Translations under genes and position numbers: made by a program
Part shown: in pieces, positions 50,110 to 58,481 of the stretch
How positions within the stretch are numbered: position 1 is the stretch's first letter
Layout of the letters: each line of letters starts with the position of its first letter
Assembly (NCBI RefSeq): GCF_000331005.1
Contig: NZ_AEJB01000257.1
Location: 1 to 64,000, forward strand
Origin: Streptomyces turgidiscabies Car8
GTDB taxonomy: Bacteria > Actinomycetota > Actinomycetes > Streptomycetales > Streptomycetaceae
Length of the DNA: 64,000 bases
Reading direction: 5' to 3'
Notes under the pieces: model-generated
The model's database searches: none
Seen by the model: the letters and a program-made list of their open reading frames with translations, nothing else
Told to the model about the DNA's origin: nothing

Positions 50110-50634
50110 TCAGGCCGGGTTCAGGAACGACGGTTCCTGCGGCTCGGGCACCTCGTAGTCCCGCTCCCAGCCCTCGCACTCCAACTTGAGCGACTGGATG
50201 GCCACCGCGTTGGCGTTGGCGTCGAGTTCGCCGAGGACCTGGTACTCGCTGGGCCAGGTCCGGTAGAGCTTGTGCGAGACGGCGACCTGACCGGCCTCGT
50301 TGAGGACCTGGATGACGATGTCCTTGCGGAAGTCCGCGAGGGACACCTCGGAGCCGAGGCCCGCCCCGATCTGCCAGACCTTGTTGGCCCAGCGGTCGAA
50401 CTCGGGGTCGTGGGTGACCCCGCGCTCCAGGGTGATGCCCTCGAACTCGGAGCGTCCCGGCGACTTGCGCGGGGAGGAGGGGTCGCCGCCGTGGCGGTGC
50501 TTGACGACCTCCGTGGTCCGCTTGAGCGGACTGATCTTGCTGATGCCGGCGACCGTACGACCGTCCCACAGGACCAGGAACTTGAAGTTCTTGTACGGGT
50601 CGAAGCGCTGGGCGTTGACCGTGAACTCAGCCAT
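50110..50634 (-). CDS. Inner tube protein (gp19-like)
   Basis: The protein has 174 residues. DPYKNFKFLVLWDGRTVAGISKISPLKRTTEVVKHRHGGD and KSPGRSEFEGITLERGVTHD...FDRWANKVW are the signature of T4 gp19/Afp1-like tube subunits. The C terminus (VLNEAGQVAVSHKLYRTWPSEYQVLGELDA) is the conserved strand pair. It follows the sheath gene by 73 bp. I see only one gp19-type tube gene in this locus, whereas many eCIS have two or three. Confidence 0.95.
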   Translation of the reverse strand: MAEFTVNAQRFDPYKNFKFLVLWDGRTVAGISKISPLKRTTEVVKHRHGGDPSSPRKSPGRSEFEGITLERGVTHDPEFDRWANKVWQIGAGLGSEVSLADFRKDIVIQVLNEAGQVAVSHKLYRTWPSEYQVLGELDANANAVAIQSLKLECEGWERDYEVPEPQEPSFLNPA

Positions 50635-50707
50635 CGGATTCCTTCAACTCTCCACGATGCTCGGGGCCTTCGGTGGCCTTCGGTGGCCGTCGGGGGCCTT
50701 CTCTGCC

Positions 50708-52573
50708 CTAGAGGGCGAACTGTCCGGACGTCTGCTGGATCCTGACGATCACGAACTCCGCGGGACGCACCGGCGCGATGCCCACCAGGACGTTCACGAC
50801 GCCGTTCGCGACGTCCTCGTCGGTCGTCGTCTCGTGGTCGCACTTGACGAAGTACGCCTCGCGCGGCGTGCTGCCCTTGAAGGCGCCCTGCCGGAACAGG
50901 GTGTGCAGGTACGAGGCGGCGCCCAGCCGGATCTGCTGCCAGAGACTCTCGTCGTTGGGCTCGAACACGACCCACTGCAGGCCCCGTTGGAGGCTCTCCT
51001 CGACATGCAGCGCGAGCCGCCGCACGGGTACGTACTTCCACTCGCTGTCGAGGGCGTCGGAGCCCGCCAGCGTGCGCGCCCCCCACACCAGCGGCCCCGT
51101 CATGGGGAACGTCCGCAGACAGTTGACGCCGAGCGGGTTGAGCAGCCCGGTCTCGCGGTCGGTCAGGTCGACGGTGAGCGAGTGGACGCCCGCGAGACGC
51201 GCCTCCGTCCCGGCCGGCGCCTTCCACACCCCACGCTCCGCGTCGGTCCGCGCGACGACCCCGGCGACGGCGCCCGACGGCGGGAAGGCGCGCAGCCGTC
51301 CGGTGAGCGGGTCGGTGAGCTGGATGTGCGGGAAGTACAGACCGGCGTGGCTGCCCCGGACCGCGTCGAAGGCGGCGAGCCCGGCACGGGCCGTGTCGAC
51401 GCTCACCCAGGTGCTGGGCGCGTCGACGAGCAGGAAGATCCGCCGCTCCTCGCACAGCCGCTGCGCCGACGAGACGACGGTGAGCATGTCCTCGGTCTTC
51501 TCGTACGCCGCGAGCTCGGGCAGGGCCAGCAGGTTGACGTCGGCGACGCCACGCAGGGCCTGGATTCCGGTCTTGGCGGCCTCGGAGCCGATGAGGTCGC
51601 GCGGGCCGGGGGCCTTGCCGTCCTCGCCGCCCTCCAGGGGGAAGACGGGCGGGTTGACGGAGGCTTCGAGGCCCAGGTCGTTGGCGCACTGGCCGAGGAA
51701 GCGGACGACGTCCTCGGGGTCGGTGGACCCGGCCACGACCTGCAACCGCCGCCCGAACGCGGTGACTTCGACACCCGCGTAGGCGTGCCGGCCCGGCGCG
51801 TCGGGCAGCGCCCGCAGCTTGCGCTCCAGCAGCAGCGCCAACTCGGCGACGGAGCACGGGGCTTCGCCGTCGCACTCGGGGTCGTGGAGCGTGAACTCCC
51901 GCTCCACGTCCCCGATCTTGACGGTCACGTCGACAGCCAGGTCCGGCAGTTCGTTGCCGAAGGGCTTGGACACGGTCCCGGACGGATCGGGCCGCCCCTC
52001 CCCGACCGCCTCGACACGGATGAGCCGCGACCCGGCGTTGACGACGGTCGGCGCGTACCGCCCGTTTCCCTCGTCCATCGACAGCCCGGTGAAGGACTCG
52101 CGGGCGTCGCCCTTCGCGTCGTACACGCGCAGGTTGAAGGTCTCGTCGCAGTTCGGGGTGTCGTAGTCGACGGCGACGCGCAGGCCGTTGCCCCACACGC
52201 CGGGTTCCCTGGCGTGCACTTCGAGGACGTGGGCCTCGCTGTGACCCTCGGTGGACTCCAGGGCGACACAAGCGGCCTTGCCGCTGCCGGACTTCGCGAC
52301 GCGCACGATCACGGCTACGGAGCCGCCGTTGCCGAAGAACTGGTGCACGGCGTAGGCGACGGCGCTCTGCGAGGCGAGGCCGCCGAACCGCCGCTCGAAC
52401 TCGGTGAATCCGGTGACACGTACGGGTTCGTTCAGCGGTCCGCGCCGGGTGTGCCCCACGAACGCGGTCACCGACGTGGTCACGGCGGAGACGGTACGAC
52501 TGCTGCTGGGAAGCTCTTCGACGTAGACGCCGGGGTATGTCGGCCTGGCCGCACCCACTGCTGTCGTCGGCAT
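50708..52573 (-). CDS. Contractile tail sheath protein
   Basis: The protein has 621 residues from ATG 52573, with GGAGGGGG upstream; the frame is open further upstream but without support. The N-terminal YPGVYVEELPSSSRTVSAVTTSVTAFVGHTRRGP is diagnostic of sheath proteins. The conserved C-terminal domain (PVWGARTLAGSDALDSEWKYVPVRRLALHVEESL and EFVIVRIQQTSGQ) supplies the strand exchange between subunits. It is the first gene of the minus-strand run, so the promoter of the locus should lie in 52574-52943. The sheath drives tube ejection by contraction. Confidence 0.95.
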   Translation of the reverse strand: MPTTAVGAARPTYPGVYVEELPSSSRTVSAVTTSVTAFVGHTRRGPLNEPVRVTGFTEFERRFGGLASQSAVAYAVHQFFGNGGSVAVIVRVAKSGSGKAACVALESTEGHSEAHVLEVHAREPGVWGNGLRVAVDYDTPNCDETFNLRVYDAKGDARESFTGLSMDEGNGRYAPTVVNAGSRLIRVEAVGEGRPDPSGTVSKPFGNELPDLAVDVTVKIGDVEREFTLHDPECDGEAPCSVAELALLLERKLRALPDAPGRHAYAGVEVTAFGRRLQVVAGSTDPEDVVRFLGQCANDLGLEASVNPPVFPLEGGEDGKAPGPRDLIGSEAAKTGIQALRGVADVNLLALPELAAYEKTEDMLTVVSSAQRLCEERRIFLLVDAPSTWVSVDTARAGLAAFDAVRGSHAGLYFPHIQLTDPLTGRLRAFPPSGAVAGVVARTDAERGVWKAPAGTEARLAGVHSLTVDLTDRETGLLNPLGVNCLRTFPMTGPLVWGARTLAGSDALDSEWKYVPVRRLALHVEESLQRGLQWVVFEPNDESLWQQIRLGAASYLHTLFRQGAFKGSTPREAYFVKCDHETTTDEDVANGVVNVLVGIAPVRPAEFVIVRIQQTSGQFAL

Positions 52574-52943
52574 TCCCCCTCCAATCTCTGTCCGGGCACC
52601 GGATGAGGGCACCAAGAGGAGGCGGAGGGAGAGTCGTCCGGTCGGGTGCGCACGGAACTGTCCGGAGCGCGAGAACGCGCCGGCCCATGACACCTCATCA
52701 GCTTTCCCCCGTCAGAGCCCCGGACGGACGGCCGCCCGGGCCAAGCAACACGCTTGCGACTCCTGATGCTCAAGTGCGTAATCCACCTTTGGGGGTGGGG
52801 AGTTGAGCCAGCAAGACGTCTTCACGCCACCCGTGGGGAAGGTTCGATGAAGGTCACCGCGCACGACTCGCACGCGATGTGCGCGTGTCGGGTCAGCCAC
52901 TTCACAGAATGCGCACAGCCGATGATGCAGGCAGTACAGCAGA
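52574..52943. promoter_or_regulatory. Divergent intergenic region upstream of the sheath gene; likely locus promoter, with palindromes
   Basis: These 370 bp lie between the sheath start and the YchJ start, with no convincing ORF. G+C drops in places (about 52741-52760, 52900-52945). Two inverted repeats are visible: CCACCTTTGGGGGTGG (52783-52798) and CGCGCAC-N14-GTGCGCG (52858-52885). Either could be an operator. No -10/-35 could be assigned with confidence. No regulator gene adjoins the locus. Confidence 0.5.
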
Positions 52944-53387
52944 ATGGCGGGCATGTCCCGACGTACTACGCATGTCCGGCGCCAACGCCCCTCCACCCCT
53001 GTTCAGAGCTCCACATGTCCGTGCGGTCTTGCGGAGACGTACGAAAGGTGCTGTGGCCGATTCCACCGGGGTGAGGCGGCGGCGCCGACCGCCGAGACCC
53101 TGATGCGCTCCCGCTACAGCGCTTTCGTGAAGCGCGACGAGCCCTACCTCCTGCGCACCTGGCACCCGCGTACCCGCCCGGCGGGGATCTCATTCGACCC
53201 CGGGATGCGGTGGACGGGCCTGGAGATCATCGGAACGGGCGACGGTACGGCGTTCCACACCGCCGGAACCGTGACGTTCCGGGCCTCCTACCGGGGCGGC
53301 TCGCTGCGGGAGCGGAGCCGCTTCGAGCGGGTCGACGGGGCGTGGGTGTACGTCGACGGGGACATCGACGAGGGCGACCGGAGCTAA
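52944..53387 (+). CDS. YchJ/UPF0225 family protein with SEC-C zinc motif
   Basis: The protein has 147 residues from ATG 52944; the in-frame ATG at 52953 is equally likely since neither has a strong ribosome-binding site. The SEC-C motif CPCGLAETYERCCGRFH (about 26-42) should bind zinc. It is followed by the YchJ core: TAETLMRSRYSAFVKRDEPYLLRTWHP, W.GLEI and the NTF2-like strands ending FERVDGAWVYVDGD. The role of the family is unclear. It is transcribed away from the injection locus and probably unrelated to it. Confidence 0.88.
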   Translation: MAGMSRRTTHVRRQRPSTPVQSSTCPCGLAETYERCCGRFHRGEAAAPTAETLMRSRYSAFVKRDEPYLLRTWHPRTRPAGISFDPGMRWTGLEIIGTGDGTAFHTAGTVTFRASYRGGSLRERSRFERVDGAWVYVDGDIDEGDRS

Positions 53388-53435
53388 GAGGGCGCTCAGG
53401 GCACCCACGGCCTGCCCCACCAGCTCCCACAGCCC

Positions 53436-54137
53436 CTACGGCGCGAGGATGTCCAGTTCCTGAAGGGCCCCGACCGCGATCTCCCGGGTGAGCCGCTCCG
53501 CGCGCTCCCCGTCGCCCTCGCGGACCGCCTCGGCGACCTGCACGTGCAGGGTGACGGCGGTCGGGTCGGGGTCCTCGAACATGACCTCGTGATGGGTGCG
53601 GCCGGCCAGGACCTCCGCGACGACGTCGCCCAGGCGGGCGAACATCTCGTTGCCGGATGCCTCCAGGATCACCCGGTGGAAGGCCATGTCGTGGACCAGA
53701 TAGCCCTCCAGCTGATGGCCGCGCGAGTTGGCGACCATGCCCAGCGCGCATTCCGTGAGCCGTGCGCACTGCTCGGCGGTGGCGAACTTGGCGGCCAGGC
53801 CGGCGGCCACCGGCTCGATGGCGGAGCGCAGCACAGTGAGGGAGCGCAGCTGCTGCGGGCGGTCGGCGCCCGCCAGACGCCAGCGGATGACCTGGGGGTC
53901 GTACACGTTCCACTCGACCTTGGGCCGGACCGTGACACCGACCCGGCGGCGGGACTCCACGAGGTGCATCGACTCCAGGACCCGGACCGCCTCCCGCATC
54001 ACGGAACGTGACACGTCGAAGCGCTGGGCCAGTTCGTCGGTGCGCAGAACGCTTCCCGGCGGGTACTCGCCCGCGGTGATCGCCGGCCCGAGGGTTTCCA
54101 GTACATGGCCGTGCAGCCCTCGACCCGGTGTGCTCAT
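53436..54137 (-). CDS. gntR: GntR family (FadR subfamily) regulator of the gluconate operon
   Basis: The protein has 233 residues. The N-terminal winged helix-turn-helix (PPGSVLRTDELAQRFDVSRSVMREAVRVLESMHLVESRRRVGVTVRP) is followed by an all-helical FCD ligand domain (about 85-220) with metal/ligand residues in HDMAFHRVILEASGNEMF and EDPDPTAVTLHVQVAEAV. It is divergent from gluconokinase, with two near-identical operator-like sites between them, which supports repression relieved by gluconate or a phosphorylated derivative. Autoregulation is likely because the sites also lie upstream of its own start. Confidence 0.92.
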   Translation of the reverse strand: MSTPGRGLHGHVLETLGPAITAGEYPPGSVLRTDELAQRFDVSRSVMREAVRVLESMHLVESRRRVGVTVRPKVEWNVYDPQVIRWRLAGADRPQQLRSLTVLRSAIEPVAAGLAAKFATAEQCARLTECALGMVANSRGHQLEGYLVHDMAFHRVILEASGNEMFARLGDVVAEVLAGRTHHEVMFEDPDPTAVTLHVQVAEAVREGDGERAERLTREIAVGALQELDILAP

Positions 54138-54171
54138 GCACTCAGAGTACGGGGCACGTCACACTCTCAAA

Positions 54172-54183
54172 AAGTCAGACTTA
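54172..54183. promoter_or_regulatory. GntR-type operator site 1
   Basis: AAGTCAGACTTA is a near-perfect palindrome matching the FadR-subfamily pattern (GT...AC flanked by A/T). It lies 35 bp upstream of the gntR start and 32 bp (about three helical turns) from site 2. Confidence 0.75.
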
Positions 54184-54203
54184 ATCATTCCCAGGTCTTG
54201 AAT

Positions 54204-54215
54204 TTGTCGGACCTA
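54204..54215. promoter_or_regulatory. GntR-type operator site 2, abutting an in-frame ATG
   Basis: TTGTCGGACCTA shares the GTCNGAC core with site 1. It ends exactly where the first possible gluconokinase ATG (54216) begins, so a repressor bound here would block the transcription start or the first codons. Confidence 0.72.
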
Positions 54216-54242
54216 ATGCGTTTCATTGCGTCCATGCAGCAG

Positions 54243-54773
54243 ATGCGTACCCCCCACGTCGTCGTGGTCATGGGCGTCGCGGGCACCGGGAAGACCACGA
54301 TCGGTCCCCTGCTCGCGGCCCGGCTCGGCGTTCCGTACGCCGAGGGCGACGACTTCCACCCCCCGGCCAACATCCGCAAGATGACGGCCGGGACCCCGCT
54401 GACCGACGACGACCGCTGGCCGTGGCTCGACGCCATCGGCGAGTGGGCGCACGGCAGGGCCGGACTCGGCGGGGTGGTGAGCAGTTCGGCGCTGAAGCGG
54501 TCGTACCGCGACCGGCTGCGTGCCGCCGCGCCCGGGGTGGTCTTCGTGCACCTCACCGGTGACCGGGCGCTCATCGAGGACCGGATGGCGCACCGGCAGG
54601 GTCACTTCATGCCGACGGCCCTGCTCGACTCCCAGTTCGCCACCCTCCAGCCGCTCGAAGCGGACGAGGCGGGCGTCGCGGTGAACGTCTCCGGCACGCC
54701 GGAGGAGATCACCGCCCGCGCTGTGGCGGCGCTCGGCGACCTCGACGCCCCCGAGGCACTCCGTAACCGGTAA
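54243..54773 (+). CDS. gntK: Gluconokinase
   Basis: The protein has 176 residues from ATG 54243; in-frame ATGs at 54234 and 54216 are alternatives, and none has a good ribosome-binding site. The P-loop GVAGTGKTTIG, substrate-binding GDDFHPPANIRKM and DDRWPWLDAIGEW, CSALKR-like SSALKRSYRD, and LID-like HFMPTALLDSQF are all present as in GntK. It phosphorylates D-gluconate to 6-phosphogluconate. It is the first gene of gntK-gntP-SDR-idnD. The lack of a Shine-Dalgarno hints at a leaderless or short-leader message. Confidence 0.93.
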   Translation: MRTPHVVVVMGVAGTGKTTIGPLLAARLGVPYAEGDDFHPPANIRKMTAGTPLTDDDRWPWLDAIGEWAHGRAGLGGVVSSSALKRSYRDRLRAAAPGVVFVHLTGDRALIEDRMAHRQGHFMPTALLDSQFATLQPLEADEAGVAVNVSGTPEEITARAVAALGDLDAPEALRNR

Positions 54774-54780
54774 CCCATGG

Positions 54781-54811
54781 CTCGTAGCCCGTAGTTCGTA
54801 GCCCGTAGCCC
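54781..54811. repeat. Short CGTAGCC direct repeats between gntK and gntP
   Basis: CTCGTAGCCCGTAGTTCGTAGCCCGTAGCC contains four close copies of CGTAGYC in 31 bases, in the 101-bp spacer between gntK and gntP. No clear hairpin is formed. It may be slippage-derived. Confidence 0.6.
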
Positions 54812-54874
54812 TGGAAAAGTCCCTCTCCAGGCTCCAGAGACCCCTGAAGTACTCCAGAAGACAAGGGAACCACC

Positions 54875-56272
54875 GTGACCAGACTCAGCGTCGAGATGCT
54901 GGCAGCGGACACCGTCGAGCCGATCACCTCGGCCGGCCATGCCCAGCTGGGCATCGCCGTGCTGGCGGGCATCGCGCTCATCGTCCTGCTGATCACCAAG
55001 TTCAAGCTGCACGCCTTCCTCGCCCTGACCATCGGCTCGCTCGCGCTGGGCGCCTTCGCGGGCGCGCCGCTCGACAAGACCATCGCCAGTTTCACCACCG
55101 GGCTCGGCTCGACGGTGGCCGGTGTGGGCGTCCTGATCGCCCTGGGCGCGATCCTCGGCAAGCTGCTCGCCGACTCCGGCGGCGCGGACCAGATCGTCGA
55201 CACGATCCTGGCGAAGGCCTCGGGCCGGACCATGCCGTGGGCGATGGTGCTGATCGCCTCGGTGATCGGCCTGCCCCTGTTCTTCGAGGTCGGCGTCGTC
55301 CTGCTGATCCCGGTCGTCCTGATGGTCGCCAAGCGCGGCAACTACTCCCTGATGCGCATCGGCATCCCGGCACTCGCGGGCCTGTCCGTGATGCACGGCC
55401 TGGTTCCGCCGCACCCCGGCCCGCTGATCGCGATCGACGCGGTCGGCGCCAACCTCGGTGTGACGCTGGCGCTCGGTGTCCTGGTCGCCATACCGACGGT
55501 GATCATCGCCGGCCCGCTGTTCTCGAAGGTCGCCGCCCGCTGGGTGGATGTACCCGCCCCCGACCGCATGATCCCCCAACGCCCTTCCGAGGACCTGGAG
55601 AAGCGCCCCGGCTTCGGCGCCACCCTCGCGACGATCCTCCTCCCCGTCGTCCTGATGCTGTCCAAGGCGCTGGTCGACATCATCATCGACGACCCCACGC
55701 ACATGGTGCAGCGCGTCTTCGACGTCGCCGGCTCCCCGCTGATCGCCCTGCTCGCCGCCGTCCTCGTGGGCATCTTCACGCTGGGCCGCCCGGCCGACTT
55801 CTCCAAGGAACGCATCTCGCGGATCGTAGAGACGGGCCTCGCGCCCATCGCGGGCATCCTGCTGATCGTCGGTGCCGGTGGCGGTTTCAAGCAGACGCTG
55901 ATCGACTCCGGGGTCGGCAAGATGGTCCTGGACATATCCGAGGACTGGTCGATCCCGGCCCTGCTGCTGGCCTGGCTGATCGCGGTGGCGATCCGGCTGG
56001 CCACGGGTTCGGCGACGGTGGCGACGGTCTCGGCGGCCGGCCTCGTGGCTCCGCTCGCGGCCGACATGTCGACGGCCCACGCGGCCCTCCTCGTCCTGGC
56101 CATCGGCGCCGGCTCCCTCTTCTTCAGCCATGTCAACGACGCCGGATTCTGGCTGGTCAAGGAGTACTTCGGCCTGAGCGTCGGCCAGACCCTCAAGACC
56201 TGGTCGGTCATGGAGACGATCATCTCCGTGGTCGCGGGCGGCCTGGTCCTACTGCTGTCACTCGTGATCTAG
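54875..56272 (+). CDS. gntP: Gluconate:H+ symporter, GntP family
   Basis: The protein has 465 residues from GTG 54875, with AAGGGA nearby. It has about 12-14 hydrophobic segments. Family landmarks are FLALTIGSLALGAFAG, GFGS-like GLGSTVAGVGVLIALGAILGKLLADSGGADQI, GLPLFFEVGVVLLIPVV, GLVPPHPGPLIAI and GAGSLFFSHVNDAGFWLVKEYFGLSVGQTLKTWSVMETI. It imports gluconate, and perhaps idonate given the neighbours. It is co-directional with gntK and 10 bp from the SDR gene. Confidence 0.95.
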   Translation: MTRLSVEMLAADTVEPITSAGHAQLGIAVLAGIALIVLLITKFKLHAFLALTIGSLALGAFAGAPLDKTIASFTTGLGSTVAGVGVLIALGAILGKLLADSGGADQIVDTILAKASGRTMPWAMVLIASVIGLPLFFEVGVVLLIPVVLMVAKRGNYSLMRIGIPALAGLSVMHGLVPPHPGPLIAIDAVGANLGVTLALGVLVAIPTVIIAGPLFSKVAARWVDVPAPDRMIPQRPSEDLEKRPGFGATLATILLPVVLMLSKALVDIIIDDPTHMVQRVFDVAGSPLIALLAAVLVGIFTLGRPADFSKERISRIVETGLAPIAGILLIVGAGGGFKQTLIDSGVGKMVLDISEDWSIPALLLAWLIAVAIRLATGSATVATVSAAGLVAPLAADMSTAHAALLVLAIGAGSLFFSHVNDAGFWLVKEYFGLSVGQTLKTWSVMETIISVVAGGLVLLLSLVI

Positions 56273-56282
56273 GGGTACGGGA

Positions 56283-57050
56283 ATGAGTCACCCTCTGTTC
56301 GACATCAGCGGCCGTACGGCCCTGGTCACCGGGTCCAGCCGGGGCATCGGCCTCGCCCTGGCCCGGGGACTGGCCCAGGCGGGCTGCACGGTCGTCCTCA
56401 ACGGGCGCGACGGCGACCGGTTGACGAAGGCCGCCGCCGAACTGGCCTCGGAGACCGGGGACATCCACACCGCCGCGTTCGACGTCACCGACGGCCCCTC
56501 GGTCGCCGCCGGTATCGCGGACATCGAGGAGCGGGTCGGCCCGCTCGACATCCTGGTCAACAACGCCGGCATGCAACTGCGGGCCCCACTCCTGGAGTTC
56601 AGCGACTCCGACTGGCACCGCATCCTCGACACCAACCTCACCAGCGCGTTCCTGGTGGGCCGGGAGTCGGCCCGCCGGATGACGGAACGCGGCCACGGCA
56701 AGATCATCAACATCTGCTCGGTACAGAGCGAGGTGGCCCGCCCGGGCATCGCGCCCTACACGGCCACCAAGGGCGCGCTCAAGATGCTCACCAAGGGTAT
56801 GTGCGCGGACTGGGGCCCGCACGGAGTCCAGGTCAACGCGCTCGGCCCGGGCTACATCGAGACGGAGCTGACCCAACCCCTCGTCGACGACCCGGAGTTC
56901 AGCGCGTGGGTGCGCAAGCGCACGCCGGCCGGGCGGTGGGGGCGTACGGAGGACCTGGTGGGCGGGGTGCTGTTCCTCGCCTCCCCGGCGGCGGACTTCG
57001 TCGGCGGCCAGGTGCTGTACGTCGACGGCGGCATGACCAGCGTCCTGTGA
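56283..57050 (+). CDS. SDR-family oxidoreductase, gluconate 5-dehydrogenase-like
   Basis: The protein has 255 residues from ATG 56283. The classical SDR has the cofactor site TGSSRGIG (about 16-23), NNAG (about 90), catalytic Ser in NICSVQSEVARPG, YTATK and an ending VGGQVLYVDGGMTSVL. The opening LFDISGRTALVTGSSRGIG and GMQLRAP are typical of gluconate 5-dehydrogenase (IdnO/Gno), which interconverts 5-keto-D-gluconate and D-gluconate. It lies between the permease and the idonate-dehydrogenase-like gene, which fits a 5-ketogluconate route. Confidence 0.9.
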   Translation: MSHPLFDISGRTALVTGSSRGIGLALARGLAQAGCTVVLNGRDGDRLTKAAAELASETGDIHTAAFDVTDGPSVAAGIADIEERVGPLDILVNNAGMQLRAPLLEFSDSDWHRILDTNLTSAFLVGRESARRMTERGHGKIINICSVQSEVARPGIAPYTATKGALKMLTKGMCADWGPHGVQVNALGPGYIETELTQPLVDDPEFSAWVRKRTPAGRWGRTEDLVGGVLFLASPAADFVGGQVLYVDGGMTSVL

Positions 57051-57111
57051 CCGGACGAACGCGGACACGAAGGCCGCGCACACGACAGCGGACACGAAAG
57101 GGGTTCTCCCG

Positions 57112-58140
57112 ATGCTCGGTTGCGTGATCCACGGTGAGGGCGACCTGCGGGTCGACGAGCTGCCGGTACCGTCCCCCGGACCCGGCGAGGCGCTGGTGGC
57201 GGTCCGGTACGGCGGGGTCTGCGGCTCGGACCTGCACTACTGGCGGCACGGCGGGGTCGGCGACTTCCGCCTCAAGGAGCCCATGGTGCTGGGCCACGAG
57301 GTGGTGGGCACGGTCGTCTCCTACGGTGACGGTACGTCAGGTCCCGATGTGGGTACGCCGGTTGCCGTGCACCCGGCGACCCCGTGCGGGGTGTGTCCGG
57401 AGTGCGCGTCCGGTCGGCGCAACGTCTGCCGGGACACGCGGTACCTCGGCAGCGCCGCCCGCACCCCCCACGTCCAGGGCGGCTTCGCGGCTCGACTGGT
57501 CGTCCCCGCCGAGCAGTTGAGGCCCGTACCGGCGGGCCTGCCGCTGCACCTGGCGGCCCTGGCGGAACCCTTCTCCGTCGCCCTGCACGCCGTACGCCGG
57601 GCCGGGGACCTGTCCGGCAGGCACGTCCTGGTCACCGGCGCCGGGCCCATCGGGTGCCTGGTCGTCGCGGCGGCGAAGGCGGCCGGCGCGGCGCGGGTGA
57701 CGGTGACGGACCTGCTCCCCCAGGCCCTGCGGTACGCGGCGGTCGCGGGCGCCGACTCGGTCGTACGGGCGGACGATCCCGGCGATCCCGGGTGGCCGGC
57801 CGAGGTGGACGTGGCCGTCGAGGCGTCTGGGGTGGCCGCCGGGCTGGACACCTGCCTTCGCCTGGTGCGCCGGGGTGGTGTCGTCGTACAGCTCGGCCTG
57901 CTGCCACCGGGGCCCAGCCCCTTCGCGGGCAACCTCGTCGTCACCCGGGAGATCGAGCTGCGGGGCGCCTTCCGGTTCGACACGGAGTTCGACGAGGCGC
58001 TGACCCTGCTGGCGGCCGAGCCGGCCCTCGACGGGCTGGTCAGCGCGGTGATCCCGGTCGAGGAGGCGGAGTCGGCGTTCGCGCTGGCGGCGGACCGGGG
58101 TAAGTCGTGCAAGGTGCTGTTGGATTTCGGCGGGGAGTAG
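57112..58140 (+). CDS. idnD: Zinc-dependent alcohol dehydrogenase, L-idonate 5-dehydrogenase-like
   Basis: The protein has 342 residues. The catalytic zinc site is shown by GVCGSDLHYW (Cys about 38) and GHEVVG (His/Glu about 61-62). The structural zinc loop CGVCPECASGRRNVC has four Cys. The Rossmann motif is GAGPIG. YWRHGGVGDFRLKEPMVLGHE is typical of L-idonate 5-dehydrogenase and sorbitol dehydrogenase relatives. With the SDR it would convert L-idonate through 5-ketogluconate to gluconate for GntK. It is the last gene of the operon, followed by the repeat array. Confidence 0.88.
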   Translation: MLGCVIHGEGDLRVDELPVPSPGPGEALVAVRYGGVCGSDLHYWRHGGVGDFRLKEPMVLGHEVVGTVVSYGDGTSGPDVGTPVAVHPATPCGVCPECASGRRNVCRDTRYLGSAARTPHVQGGFAARLVVPAEQLRPVPAGLPLHLAALAEPFSVALHAVRRAGDLSGRHVLVTGAGPIGCLVVAAAKAAGAARVTVTDLLPQALRYAAVAGADSVVRADDPGDPGWPAEVDVAVEASGVAAGLDTCLRLVRRGGVVVQLGLLPPGPSPFAGNLVVTREIELRGAFRFDTEFDEALTLLAAEPALDGLVSAVIPVEEAESAFALAADRGKSCKVLLDFGGE

Positions 58141-58170
58141 GCGCTCTGCGGTGGGTGCGTGCGTTGTCGG

Positions 58171-58481
58171 GTGCGGAGCCCGTCGTGGCTGATCGCGCAG
58201 TTCCCCGCGCCCCTTATAGGCACGCCCACCGCGCCGGAGGCGATGACGGCACGCCAGCCGCCGCTGGGGGCCGAGGTTACCGGTGCGTCGTCGAGTGCGG
58301 AGCCCGTCGTGGCTGGGCGCGCAGTTCCCCGCGTCCCTTATAGGCACGCCCACCGCGCCGGAGGCGATGACGGCACGCCAGCCGCCGCTGGGGGCCGGGG
58401 TCTGACGGTGCGTTGTCCGGTGCGGAGCCCGTCGTGGCTGGGCGCGCAGTTCCCCGCGCCCCTTGCGGGCGCGACCCCAGC
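58171..58481. repeat. Array of three interspersed palindromic-type repeats (124-125 bp period)
   Basis: GTGCGGAGCCCGTCGTGGCTG starts copies at about 58171, 58295 and 58420; the third is cut at about 58481. Each carries CGCGCAGTTCCCCGCGCCCC (one base differs in copy 2), and the first two continue with TATAGGCACGCCCACCGC and GGCACGCCAGCCGCC. This is the kind of repeat found between genes in many streptomycete genomes. It fills the 341-bp gap between the convergent idnD-like and cytochrome b genes and may act as a terminator. The core recurs inside the baseplate gene at 29813-30052. Confidence 0.9.

Noticed and set aside
22516..52573. Prophage
   Set aside because: No capsid, portal, terminase, integrase, lysogeny regulator or attachment repeats; the ATPase, DUF4255 and DUF4157 genes mark an eCIS.
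58171..58481. CRISPR array
   Set aside because: The repeat unit is about 124 bp with no unique spacers and no cas genes.
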